Part shown: positions 34,055-41,798 of the stretch, one piece after another | How the letters are laid out: each line of letters opens with the position of its first letter | Numbering within the stretch: position 1 is the first letter of the stretch | From: JBCBKL01 sp038521825 | Lineage (GTDB): Bacteria; Pseudomonadota; Alphaproteobacteria; Rhodobacterales; Rhodobacteraceae | Length of the DNA: 64,000 nucleotides | Direction of reading: 5' to 3' | Assembly (NCBI GenBank): GCA_038521825.1 | Contig: JBCBKL010000009.1 | Location: forward strand, 62,001 to 126,000 | Position numbers and translations under genes: made by a program | Notes under the pieces: model-generated | What the model saw: only the letters and a program-made list of their open reading frames with translations | What the model was told of the DNA's origin: nothing | Database searches by the model: none

Positions 34055-35815
34055 ATGCCCGTTATTACACTCACGCAATTTGCGGATTTCAGAGGCTTTG
34101 GCAGCAGCAACGACACGGTTTTCGCCCTTGGCGGATCAGACTATATCTATGCAGGGTCCGGCGATGACAGCATCGACGGCGGTGACGGAGGCGACACGCT
34201 GATTGGCGGCTTTGGGGCCGACACGATCATTGGCGACACCGGGTCAGACCTGATCTATGGCGGCGAGATCTCCGGCTTGGACTCAGACGGCAATGTGCTG
34301 CGCGGCGGACGGGGCCACGACACGATTTACGCTGGCTTCTTCGGCGATACGATCGATGGCGGGCGCGGCAACAACGTCATCTACGGCAACTACTCCGCCG
34401 ACCGCATCGAAACCGGCGACGGGCGCGACACCGTCGATGGGGCCGAGGGCAACGACACAATCATCGGTGGCGCAGGCGACCAATACCTTGTCGGCGGCGC
34501 GGGCCAAGACCGGATCATCACCGGACGGGGCGAGGACACGGTCTATGCAGGCGACGGCAACGACACGGTGATCATCGACGATGGTGTCTCCGGTTATGAT
34601 CTTAACCTCGTGGCTTATGTCTATGGCGGCGAAGGCAATGACAGCATTGTCGGATGGGTTGACAGCGACCGCATCGACGGCGGCGGTGGCAACGATACGA
34701 TCCGTTCCCAATACGGCGAAAATACCCTGACCGGCGGCAGCGGCAATGACAGCATCGAAGGCGGCCTTTTCAACGACAGCATCGATGGCGGATCGGGCAA
34801 CGATCAGATCGTTGGGCGCGGCGGCGTCGACACCCTGCTCGGCGGTAGTGGTAACGATACGATAGAAGGCGGCAACAAAGTCGACAGAATCGAAGGGGGC
34901 GCCGGCAATGACAGGCTCTTTGGGAGATGGGCCAACGACACTATAGTGGCGGGGGATGGCAATGACCTCGTCCAGGGCGGCAGAGGTTTGGATTCCCTGT
35001 TTGGCGGCAGAGGCAATGACACGATGAAGGGCGGCAGCGGCAATGACACGCTTCTCGACAGTTGGGGAAACGACATCCTGCGTGGCAACCAGGGCGATGA
35101 CGTCATCGGGACAGGTCTCGGGAACGACTCTGCGTATGGCGGTGACGGTGATGATAAACTAACCTCCGAAACCGGCGCGGGAGAAAGCGGCAATCATCTC
35201 TTCGGTGGCACGGGCAACGACACCATACTCGCCCGCGACTATGGCGATGACACTGTGATCGGCGATACCGGCAATGACAGCATTACCTTCGAGGGTGGCC
35301 ACAACATCGCCTATGGCGGGGATGGGAACGACCGGATCTTTGGGGGCAACACCGATCTGCGGGTGGTGAACACGCTGCAGGACCTGTCGCAGGACTTCCT
35401 GTCAGGCGGCAACGGCAACGACTATATCGAGACCGGCGACGGGCGCGACACGGCCCTTGGCGGTGCGGGCAACGACACGATCATCTCCGGCTCTGACGAA
35501 GCTCAATTCAATGACGACCTGAACCGAACCACGCTTGATGGAGGCGTAGGAAACGACAGCCTCGTCGGCCACGACCTGACCGGGGATTACTTTGTCTTCA
35601 ATACGACGCAAGGAGATTTCGGCACCGACATTGCTGACAATTTCGACGTCGTTATGGATCGCGTCCGGCTGATCACGCCTGACGGCGGGCCGATTGCCTT
35701 TAGCACCCAGATTATCGGCAATGACGTTCTGCTCAGCGTCGCGGGCAATGACGGGCTGGCCATCATCCAGGATGTCGCCGCTAGCTGGACCGATGACTTG
35801 ATCAGCTTCATCTGA
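34055..35815 (+). CDS. RTX (hemolysin-type calcium-binding repeat) protein
   Basis: This 586-residue protein is built almost entirely of glycine/aspartate nonapeptide repeats of the GGxGNDxhxG type, from about residue 28 to 500. These fold into calcium-filled beta-rolls and mark proteins secreted by type I systems. There is no N-terminal signal peptide, as expected. The last 80 residues (from YFVFNTTQGDFG) lack repeats and form the likely secretion signal. No enzyme domain is visible, so it may be a surface or matrix protein. AAGGA precedes the ATG. No type I exporter genes are in this window. Confidence 0.88.
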   Translation: MPVITLTQFADFRGFGSSNDTVFALGGSDYIYAGSGDDSIDGGDGGDTLIGGFGADTIIGDTGSDLIYGGEISGLDSDGNVLRGGRGHDTIYAGFFGDTIDGGRGNNVIYGNYSADRIETGDGRDTVDGAEGNDTIIGGAGDQYLVGGAGQDRIITGRGEDTVYAGDGNDTVIIDDGVSGYDLNLVAYVYGGEGNDSIVGWVDSDRIDGGGGNDTIRSQYGENTLTGGSGNDSIEGGLFNDSIDGGSGNDQIVGRGGVDTLLGGSGNDTIEGGNKVDRIEGGAGNDRLFGRWANDTIVAGDGNDLVQGGRGLDSLFGGRGNDTMKGGSGNDTLLDSWGNDILRGNQGDDVIGTGLGNDSAYGGDGDDKLTSETGAGESGNHLFGGTGNDTILARDYGDDTVIGDTGNDSITFEGGHNIAYGGDGNDRIFGGNTDLRVVNTLQDLSQDFLSGGNGNDYIETGDGRDTALGGAGNDTIISGSDEAQFNDDLNRTTLDGGVGNDSLVGHDLTGDYFVFNTTQGDFGTDIADNFDVVMDRVRLITPDGGPIAFSTQIIGNDVLLSVAGNDGLAIIQDVAASWTDDLISFI

Positions 35816-35818
35816 TCC

Positions 35819-35842
35819 GGGCGGGCTTGCGCGTGCCCGCCC
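35819..35842 (+). terminator. Hairpin after the RTX gene
   Basis: GGGCGGGC (35819-35826) and GCCCGCCC (35835-35842) are perfect 8-bp arms around an 8-base loop, beginning 4 bp after the RTX stop. No T-run follows, so it may act as a mRNA 3' end stabiliser or a weak terminator before gatB. Confidence 0.5.
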
Positions 35843-35882
35843 CCTCCCCTAAACCATCTCCCGTTCCACCATGGAGACCCCC

Positions 35883-37397
35883 ATGCTCGACCTGACATAT
35901 GAGACCCCGAAGCCCAAAGTCATCTCCGGCGCCAAGGAGGATTGGGAGTTGGTCATCGGGATGGAGGTGCACGCGCAGGTCAGCTCGAAGGCCAAGCTCT
36001 TTTCCGGCGCCTCGACCGAATTCGGGTCCGAGCCGAACTCGAACGTCTCGTTCGTTGACGCCGCCATGCCAGGCATGCTGCCCGTCATCAACGAATTCTG
36101 TGTCGAACAGGCAGTGCGGACGGGGCTGGGGCTCAATGCCGAGATCAACCTGAAATCCGCCTTCGACCGCAAGAACTACTTCTACCCCGACCTGCCCCAA
36201 GGCTATCAGATCTCGCAGCTCTACCACCCCATTGTGGGCGAAGGCGAAATCCTTGTGGAAATGGGCCCGGGCGTCGCCCGCAATGTCCGCATCGAACGCA
36301 TCCACCTCGAGCAGGACGCCGGCAAGTCAATCCACGACATGGATCCGGCCATGTCTTTTGTCGACCTCAACCGGACCGGCGTTGCGCTGATGGAGATCGT
36401 CAGCCGCCCCGACCTGCGCGGCCCAGAAGAAGCCGCTGCTTATATCACCAAACTGCGGCAGATCCTGCGCTACCTCGGCACCTGCGACGGCAACATGCAG
36501 AACGGCAACCTGCGGGCGGATGTGAATGTCTCGATCTGCCGCCCCGGCCAGTATGAGAAATATCAGGAGACGCAGGATTTCTCGCATCTCGGCACCCGTT
36601 GCGAGATCAAGAACATGAACTCCATGCGCTTCATCCAGCAGGCCATCGACTACGAGGCGCGGCGCCAGATCGCCATCGTCGAGGGCGGGGGGAGCGTCGA
36701 TCAGGAAACGCGCCTGTACGACTCGGACAAGGGTGAAACCCGCTCGATGCGCTCCAAGGAAGAGGCGCATGACTACCGCTATTTCCCCGATCCGGATCTG
36801 CTGCCGCTTGAGATCGAACACGGCTGGGTCGACGATATCAAGGCCGCGCTACCCGAACTGCCCGACGCGAAAAAGGCGCGGTTCATGGGCGATTTCGGGC
36901 TGACGGATTATGACGCAAGCGTGCTGACAGCCGACACCGCCGATGCCGCGTTCTTCGAAGAGGTCGCAGGCACCTGCGGCGACGGCAAGCTCGCGGCAAA
37001 CTGGGTGATCAACGAACTTTTCGGTCGGCTCAAAAAAGAAGACCACGGCATCTCTGAAAGCCCGGTCTCGCCCGCCCAGCTCGCCGGCATTATCGCACTG
37101 ATCAAATCAGGCGACATTTCGGGCAAGATCGCCAAGGATGTCTTTGAGATCGTCTATACAGAAGGCGGCGACCCGGCAAACATTGTCGAAAAGCGGGGGA
37201 TGAAGCAGGTCACCGATACCGGCGCCATCGAGGCCGCGGTGGACGAGACCATCGCTGCAAACCCGGCGCAGGTCGAAAGGGCAAAGGAAAACCCCAAGCT
37301 GGCGGGTTGGTTTGTCGGTCAGGTGATGAAGGCGACGGGCGGGAAAGCGAACCCGAAGGTGGTCAACGAACTGGTCTCGAAAAAGCTGTCTTCGTAA
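35883..37397 (+). CDS. gatB: Aspartyl/glutamyl-tRNA amidotransferase subunit B
   Basis: This 504-residue subunit of GatCAB converts mischarged Glu-tRNAGln (and Asp-tRNAAsn) to Gln-tRNAGln. The N-terminal kinase domain has VIGMEVHAQVSSKAKLFSG, FDRKNYFYPDLPQGYQISQ and DLNRTGVALMEIVSRPD. The C-terminal GatB/YqeY domain ends WFVGQVMKATGGKANPKVV. I prefer the ATG at 35883 because a GGAG lies 6 bases upstream; an in-frame ATG at 35871 overlaps that site. gatA and gatC are not in the window. Confidence 0.95.
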   Translation: MLDLTYETPKPKVISGAKEDWELVIGMEVHAQVSSKAKLFSGASTEFGSEPNSNVSFVDAAMPGMLPVINEFCVEQAVRTGLGLNAEINLKSAFDRKNYFYPDLPQGYQISQLYHPIVGEGEILVEMGPGVARNVRIERIHLEQDAGKSIHDMDPAMSFVDLNRTGVALMEIVSRPDLRGPEEAAAYITKLRQILRYLGTCDGNMQNGNLRADVNVSICRPGQYEKYQETQDFSHLGTRCEIKNMNSMRFIQQAIDYEARRQIAIVEGGGSVDQETRLYDSDKGETRSMRSKEEAHDYRYFPDPDLLPLEIEHGWVDDIKAALPELPDAKKARFMGDFGLTDYDASVLTADTADAAFFEEVAGTCGDGKLAANWVINELFGRLKKEDHGISESPVSPAQLAGIIALIKSGDISGKIAKDVFEIVYTEGGDPANIVEKRGMKQVTDTGAIEAAVDETIAANPAQVERAKENPKLAGWFVGQVMKATGGKANPKVVNELVSKKLSS

Positions 37398-37655
37398 CGC
37401 CGACGGTTTAGCGCTTGGCCAGATGGTCCGATGGAAACAACCTCACCCGCGCTGAGTGCGAAAAAGGACGACGATGCGAAATTCGCGCGGCTCAAGATCA
37501 GCCAAGTCAGCCGAAGCGGGCCATCGTCGTAATTGCCAGAAGGTCGACTTTTTGGGGTTCGATCGGCGGTCATCTGTTCGGCCAAATTCTGAATTTCCCA
37601 AACCCATGCGCGAATTTGGTATGCATGACCAAACTTGCGTAGTGCGGCATCACGC
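37398..37655. other. Spacer between gatB and a VOC pseudogene
   Basis: No gene is supported here. Short open frames on both strands lack ribosome binding sites and family resemblance. No terminator hairpin with a T-run is visible after gatB. Confidence 0.4.
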
Positions 37656-38072
37656 ATGATTGCGTATGTTACTGTCGGTGCAGGTGACATCCGCCGCGCG
37701 AAGCGATTTTATTCCGCGTTCCAGCCCGATCTCGGTTAAGAACTTGAGGAAGGGGGCGAGGGCGTAAGCTGCTTGCTGCCCGTAGAGCCGGGCAAGTCCG
37801 CTGCCCTACCGGACCTCTATGTTGAACAACCCTCCGATTGAGGCCTGGCCTCGGCCCGCAACGGCTCTATGGTCGCCTTCGACGCCCGCAATCAAGAGCA
37901 GGCTCGTGACTTTCACGCCGCCGCTCGTCTAGCAGGCGACTCCGAGGAAGGCCAACCGGGCTTTGTTGCCTCTTATGGACCTCGCTTCTAGGTTGGCTAC
38001 CTGCGCGATCCTCAAGGTAACATGATTGCACTTTTTTCCAGCAACCCGACCAAACCAGGACAAGACGGATAA
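37656..38072 (+). pseudogene. VOC/glyoxalase-family pseudogene with three in-frame stops
   Basis: One reading frame of 138 codons, from an ATG to a TAA at 38070, reads as a complete VOC-family protein: MIAYVTVGAGDIRRAKRFY at the start, LLPVEPGKSAALPDLYV and NGSMVAFDARNQEQ in the middle, and VGYLRDPQGNMIALFSSNP at the end. It is broken by TAA at 37737, TGA at 37839 and TAG at 37989. Two of these replace positions that are usually Tyr in such proteins (after DLG and PRF). There is no frameshift or deletion, so decay seems recent. Suppression of all three stops is unlikely because each is a different codon. Confidence 0.85.
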
Positions 38073-38301
38073 TACGGAGCATATCGGCGGCAAGGATCAT
38101 TCGCCGGTTCGCAAAGGATTGGCAAGATGAACGCTATGGTGTTTTGGTTCCGACCGATGCAAATCTCGCGAGACACCAGATCGCGAACCGTTCCGGAGGT
38201 CGCTTCATTCGGGCTAAGTGTGCCGGTCGCCATACGCCCTGTACTCTTGGCGCGTCGCCCCCGGAATGGTAACCATGGGATGAACAACGGGGACGGTGCT
38301 C

Positions 38302-38649
38302 ATGTCAGGGTATGAATACAAGGTGGTGCCCGCGCCGGTCAAAGGCGTGAAGGCCAAGGGCGTTAAAACGGGCGAAGAGCGATTTGCTCTTGCTTTACAA
38401 GAGCTTATGAACCAGATGGGCGTCGAGGGGTGGGAGTATCAGCGCGCCGAGTCGCTGCCGTCAACCGAACGAGCTGGCCTGACCGGGACGACAACGGAGT
38501 GGCGCAACCTTCTGGTGTTCCGCCGCCCTTTGACCGTCGATGATCTGGGTGAACGGCACGTTCACCGGGTGATTTCGGACGCACCGGAACCGCCTGACAA
38601 TCTGCGTATTCTTGCAGAGCGTAGAAGTGACGTCTTATCAGATGGTTAG
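38302..38649 (+). CDS. DUF4177 domain-containing protein
   Basis: This 115-residue protein begins MSGYEYKVVPAPVKG and continues with ALQELMNQMGVEGWEYQRAESLP, the compact DUF4177 pattern (a strand, a helix, and a GWE-containing strand). The second half is charged and probably flexible. The family has no known function. I chose the ATG at 38302, with GGGGA upstream; a GTG two codons earlier is possible. It is convergent with bolA, ending 9 bp from it. Confidence 0.8.
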   Translation: MSGYEYKVVPAPVKGVKAKGVKTGEERFALALQELMNQMGVEGWEYQRAESLPSTERAGLTGTTTEWRNLLVFRRPLTVDDLGERHVHRVISDAPEPPDNLRILAERRSDVLSDG

Positions 38650-38658
38650 AGCGCGAAT

Positions 38659-38916
38659 CTAATCAGAAATATCCAGAGCTAGCGCATGGATCCGCCCGAT
38701 CAGCTCGGGGCCCAGTGCCCTGTGAACCGCGCGGTGTTTGGCGATCCGGCTTTGCCCGCCGAAGGCCGCCGCACGGATCCGTACGTTGAAATGGCTCTGC
38801 CCCCCGTCCGGTGCCCCGGCGTGACCCGCATGACTGGCGGAGTCATCCACCACTTCTATATCTGTCGGCTCAAACGCTGTGCGTAATTTCGCTTCGATCT
38901 CGTCAGCAACGCGCAT
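38659..38916 (-). CDS. BolA family protein
   Basis: This 85-residue protein shows the BolA fold: an N-terminal helix (VADEIEAKLRTAF), EPTDIEVVDDSASHAGH, the HFNVRIRAAAF strand, and RIAKHRAVHRALGPELIGRIHALAL at the end, with the invariant His in the final helix region. BolA proteins act with monothiol glutaredoxins in iron-sulfur trafficking and in cell-shape and stress responses. It is divergent from the J-domain gene, with a 74 bp shared upstream region. Confidence 0.92.
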   Translation of the reverse strand: MRVADEIEAKLRTAFEPTDIEVVDDSASHAGHAGAPDGGQSHFNVRIRAAAFGGQSRIAKHRAVHRALGPELIGRIHALALDISD

Positions 38917-38990
38917 TTTTTTCGTTCACCCCCTTCAATCCTGAGTTCCATAGCCTAAACTTCAGCGCCTGAGTCGAAAAGGACCCATCC

Positions 38991-39620
38991 ATGCCTAAGC
39001 CCGACCCGTTTGGTTTTGACATCTCTGTTTCGTCCTCAAAGAAGAAGAACCCTCGCGGTCGGCGGGGCCTTTCCGGCGCTTCAGAAACGTCCACCCGCAT
39101 CTGCGACCACGAAGGGTGCGAAGAGGCCGGCAAGTTTCGCGCGCCCAAGGCTCCCGATGTGCTCGATGATTTCTTCTGGTTTTGCCAGAAACATGTGCGG
39201 GAATACAACCTGAAATGGAATTTCTTCGACGGCACGACCGAAGCGGAGATCAACGCGCAGCAGTCTAAGGACAAGGTGTGGGAACGCCAGACCAAGCCGA
39301 TGGGAGACCCCGAGGCCCGCGCATGGGCGCGGCTGGGAATCGAGGACCCACATCAGGTGCTGGGCGCCAATGGCACGCAAAACCCTGGGCGTAACGGGAA
39401 TGCAGCAGCGCGTCGACTGCCGCCCACCGAAAAGCGGGCGATCGAGATACTGGACGCCAAACCCGACGCGACAAAGGCGGAAGTGCGCAAAGCTTACAAG
39501 GCGCTGATCAAAGTGCTTCATCCTGACATGAACGGCGGCGACCGCAGCCAAGAAGAAGAGTTGCAGGAGGTCGTTTGGGCATGGGATCAGATCAAGGACA
39601 GCCGCAACTTCAAAGACTGA
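38991..39620 (+). CDS. J-domain (DnaJ-like) protein
   Basis: This 209-residue protein has its J domain at the C terminus (about residues 145-205), with the HPD tripeptide in VLHPDMNGGD near residue 176. The J domain stimulates the ATPase of an Hsp70. The N-terminal half has a conserved CDHEGCEEAGKFRAPKA segment and FWFCQKHVREYN, a possible zinc-binding Cys set. It precedes cobS by about 100 bp on the same strand; I recall this neighbour relation in other Rhodobacterales. It may help assemble the cobaltochelatase, but that is a guess. Confidence 0.88.
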   Translation: MPKPDPFGFDISVSSSKKKNPRGRRGLSGASETSTRICDHEGCEEAGKFRAPKAPDVLDDFFWFCQKHVREYNLKWNFFDGTTEAEINAQQSKDKVWERQTKPMGDPEARAWARLGIEDPHQVLGANGTQNPGRNGNAAARRLPPTEKRAIEILDAKPDATKAEVRKAYKALIKVLHPDMNGGDRSQEEELQEVVWAWDQIKDSRNFKD

Positions 39621-39722
39621 CGCGACGCGACCTATGATCGGGCCCCTTCCCCTTGCCCTCGGCAAGGATATGTTGCACGACGAACGGCGCGGCGATACGC
39701 CCAAAAACCGAGAGGCAGTGCG

Positions 39723-40709
39723 ATGGCGGATGGGTCAATGGACTTGAATGCAAAACCGAGCGAAGAGATTTCCGTCCGCGAGGTCTTTGGCATCGATTCG
39801 GATATGCATGTAAAGGCCTTCGGCGACAAATCCGATCGCGTGCCGGATGTCGACACGACTTACAAATTCGACCCCGATACCACGCTGGCGATACTCGCGG
39901 GCTTTTCCCACAATCGCCGCGTGATGATTCAAGGCTATCACGGCACCGGCAAATCGACCCATATCGAACAGGTGGCCAGTCGGCTCAATTGGCCTTGTGT
40001 CCGCGTGAACCTCGATAGCCACATCAGCCGGATCGACCTGATCGGCAAGGACGCGATCAAGCTCAAGGAGGGCAAACAGGTCACCGAATTCCAGGAGGGC
40101 ATCCTCCCATGGGCACTGCGCAATCCGACGGCCATTGTCTTTGACGAGTATGATGCGGGCCGCGCGGACGTGATGTTTGTCATCCAGCGGGTCCTCGAAG
40201 TGGACGGAAAGCTGACGCTGCTCGATCAGAACGAGGTTTTGCACCCTCATCCCTATTTCCGCATCTTCGCGACGGCAAACACCGTTGGCCTCGGCGATAC
40301 CACTGGCCTCTACCACGGCACCCAGCAGATCAACCAGGGCCAGATGGACCGATGGAGCCTTGTCGCCACGCTCAACTATCTCAGCATCGACGCGGAAACC
40401 GCCATAGTTCTGGCGAAGGCCCCGCACTACAACACCGAAAAGGGACGCAAGACCATCAAGCAGATGGTGACCGTCGCCGACCTGACCCGAACCGCGTTCA
40501 TGAACGGCGATCTTTCAACGGTGATGAGTCCGCGGACCGTGATCGCATGGGCGCAGAACGCCGAAATCTTTCGGAACATCGGCTATGCGTTCCGCCTGAG
40601 CTTTCTCAACAAGTGTGACGAGCTCGAGCGCCAGACCGTTGCCGAGTTCTATCAGCGCCTTTTCGACGAAGAACTTCCGGAGAGCGCAGCCAATCTGAGC
40701 CTCGCGTAG
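39723..40709 (+). CDS. cobS: Aerobic cobaltochelatase subunit CobS
   Basis: This 328-residue AAA+ ATPase, with CobT, drives cobalt insertion into hydrogenobyrinic acid a,c-diamide by CobN in aerobic B12 synthesis. Walker A is GYHGTGKS (residues 71-78), Walker B is AIVFDEYDAG (Asp/Glu 141-142), and FATANTVGLGDTTG is the sensor region. Length and sequence fit the family. cobT follows after two small inserted genes, whereas cobN is not in the window. An ATG five codons later is an alternative start. Confidence 0.95.
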   Translation: MADGSMDLNAKPSEEISVREVFGIDSDMHVKAFGDKSDRVPDVDTTYKFDPDTTLAILAGFSHNRRVMIQGYHGTGKSTHIEQVASRLNWPCVRVNLDSHISRIDLIGKDAIKLKEGKQVTEFQEGILPWALRNPTAIVFDEYDAGRADVMFVIQRVLEVDGKLTLLDQNEVLHPHPYFRIFATANTVGLGDTTGLYHGTQQINQGQMDRWSLVATLNYLSIDAETAIVLAKAPHYNTEKGRKTIKQMVTVADLTRTAFMNGDLSTVMSPRTVIAWAQNAEIFRNIGYAFRLSFLNKCDELERQTVAEFYQRLFDEELPESAANLSLA

Positions 40710-40842
40710 AACGCGAGATCCAGACAAAACGGACACAATTGGCCGCGATATCTTGGTTTATCGCCAAATTTGCCGCAATGAATGGCCGAAAAGTCCCCGG
40801 ACTTAACTCAATTTTGCCCGAACGCGCCGTCAGGTTCTCGGC

Positions 40843-41253
40843 ATGTTTGGACTTCGCAAAATACTTAAGACCCTGGTCGCCGTCTCCCTCATGACAACAC
40901 CGGCAATTGCCGCGCCGGGTTGGCCTAATAGTCCCAAGGATCAGGTGCGGTTCTTTGCCACCTGTGCCGGCTGGATGGCCGCACAGCAGGATCACGATTG
41001 GCTGATCGACCAAGTTGCCGCGACCGAGAACAAGCAGTATTCCGAGGCGTTTTCGTCGCTGATCGAGGCAATCCTGCCCGACATCGATGGCCTTGACCGA
41101 CGTACTGTCTTCAAGTGGCGGGTCCATGCAAAGCTTGCGCAGACCAAGCTCTTGGAACGTGCGGACTATTCCCGCGACAGCCGTAGCAAGGTCATCGCCT
41201 CGCAGACCGCCCGGGCCAATCTCACACAATGCCAGTCGGTCCTACTCGGTTGA
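40843..41253 (+). CDS. Small secreted protein, copy 1 of a tandem pair between cobS and cobT
   Basis: This 136-residue protein starts with a signal peptide (MFGLRKILKTLVAVSLMTTPAIAAP). The mature part has GWPNSPKDQVRFFATCAG, then H.W near residue 50, ILPDIDGL, VFKWRVHAK and a C-terminal QCQSVLLG. Two cysteines could form a disulfide in the periplasm. The next gene is a clear paralogue with the same layout. I recognise no named family. An inverted repeat (GAAACTT/AAGTTTC, 41263-41283) follows the stop. Confidence 0.75.
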   Translation: MFGLRKILKTLVAVSLMTTPAIAAPGWPNSPKDQVRFFATCAGWMAAQQDHDWLIDQVAATENKQYSEAFSSLIEAILPDIDGLDRRTVFKWRVHAKLAQTKLLERADYSRDSRSKVIASQTARANLTQCQSVLLG

Positions 41254-41330
41254 TCCGCCTTAGAAACTTCGCATCAAAGTTTCGGCACCGCCTTACTATT
41301 GGCTAACTTGCCGGCGGTACTCTTTCGACC

Positions 41331-41726
41331 ATGTTTCGGATAACCGCATATACGTTCATGCTCCTCTTTCCCCTCGTTGCAGGAGCGACCGGTTGGCCTG
41401 CGAACCCCAAGGAGCAGGTTAGGGTTTTCGCCACATGCTCGGGCCGCCTTTCGGCTGTGATGGAGCATCAATGGATCAAGGATGGGCCGGCGGCGGATCA
41501 GACCAAGGCGCGCCGCGATCTCTTTGTCGACATGATCGACGCGGTGCTGCCTGACGCCGCTGATCTGGAACCCCGGCGCGTGTTTCACTGGCGTCTGCGC
41601 GCGAAAGCGGCCCATAGCGCCCTGCTGCAAGATACAGTTTTCAGCACGGATATTCGCCGGGTCCGCGAGGCCGAGCGGCTGGCCCAAATGCACATCTCGC
41701 AATGCGAGGCGATCCTGCTGGGCTGA
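41331..41726 (+). CDS. Small secreted protein, copy 2 of the tandem pair
   Basis: This 131-residue protein also begins with a signal peptide (MFRITAYTFMLLFPLVAGA) and shares with copy 1 the GWPxxPKxQVRxFATCxG start, H.W, LPDxxxL, VFxWRxxAK and the QCxxxLLG end. The conserved cysteines and their spacing to the C terminus are the same. The arrangement shows a local duplication followed by divergence. It ends 72 bp before cobT. Function unknown; the position suggests co-expression with the cobaltochelatase subunits but not necessarily a B12 role, since the products are exported. Confidence 0.75.
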   Translation: MFRITAYTFMLLFPLVAGATGWPANPKEQVRVFATCSGRLSAVMEHQWIKDGPAADQTKARRDLFVDMIDAVLPDAADLEPRRVFHWRLRAKAAHSALLQDTVFSTDIRRVREAERLAQMHISQCEAILLG

Positions 41727-41798
41727 GATGCTTTTCGGTTGGTCATTCGCGGCAATTCTTCCTAGATTGCCGGTTGAAGCAACCGAGCGCCCCGCAGC

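Noticed and set aside
34055..35815. RTX repeats considered as DNA tandem repeats
   Set aside because: The repetition is at the protein level (nonapeptides). The DNA units are too varied to be a recent tandem array.
41263..41283. GAAACTT / AAGTTTC inverted repeat as a terminator
   Set aside because: The arms are short and AT-rich and no T-run follows, so it is not convincing as a terminator; it may be chance.
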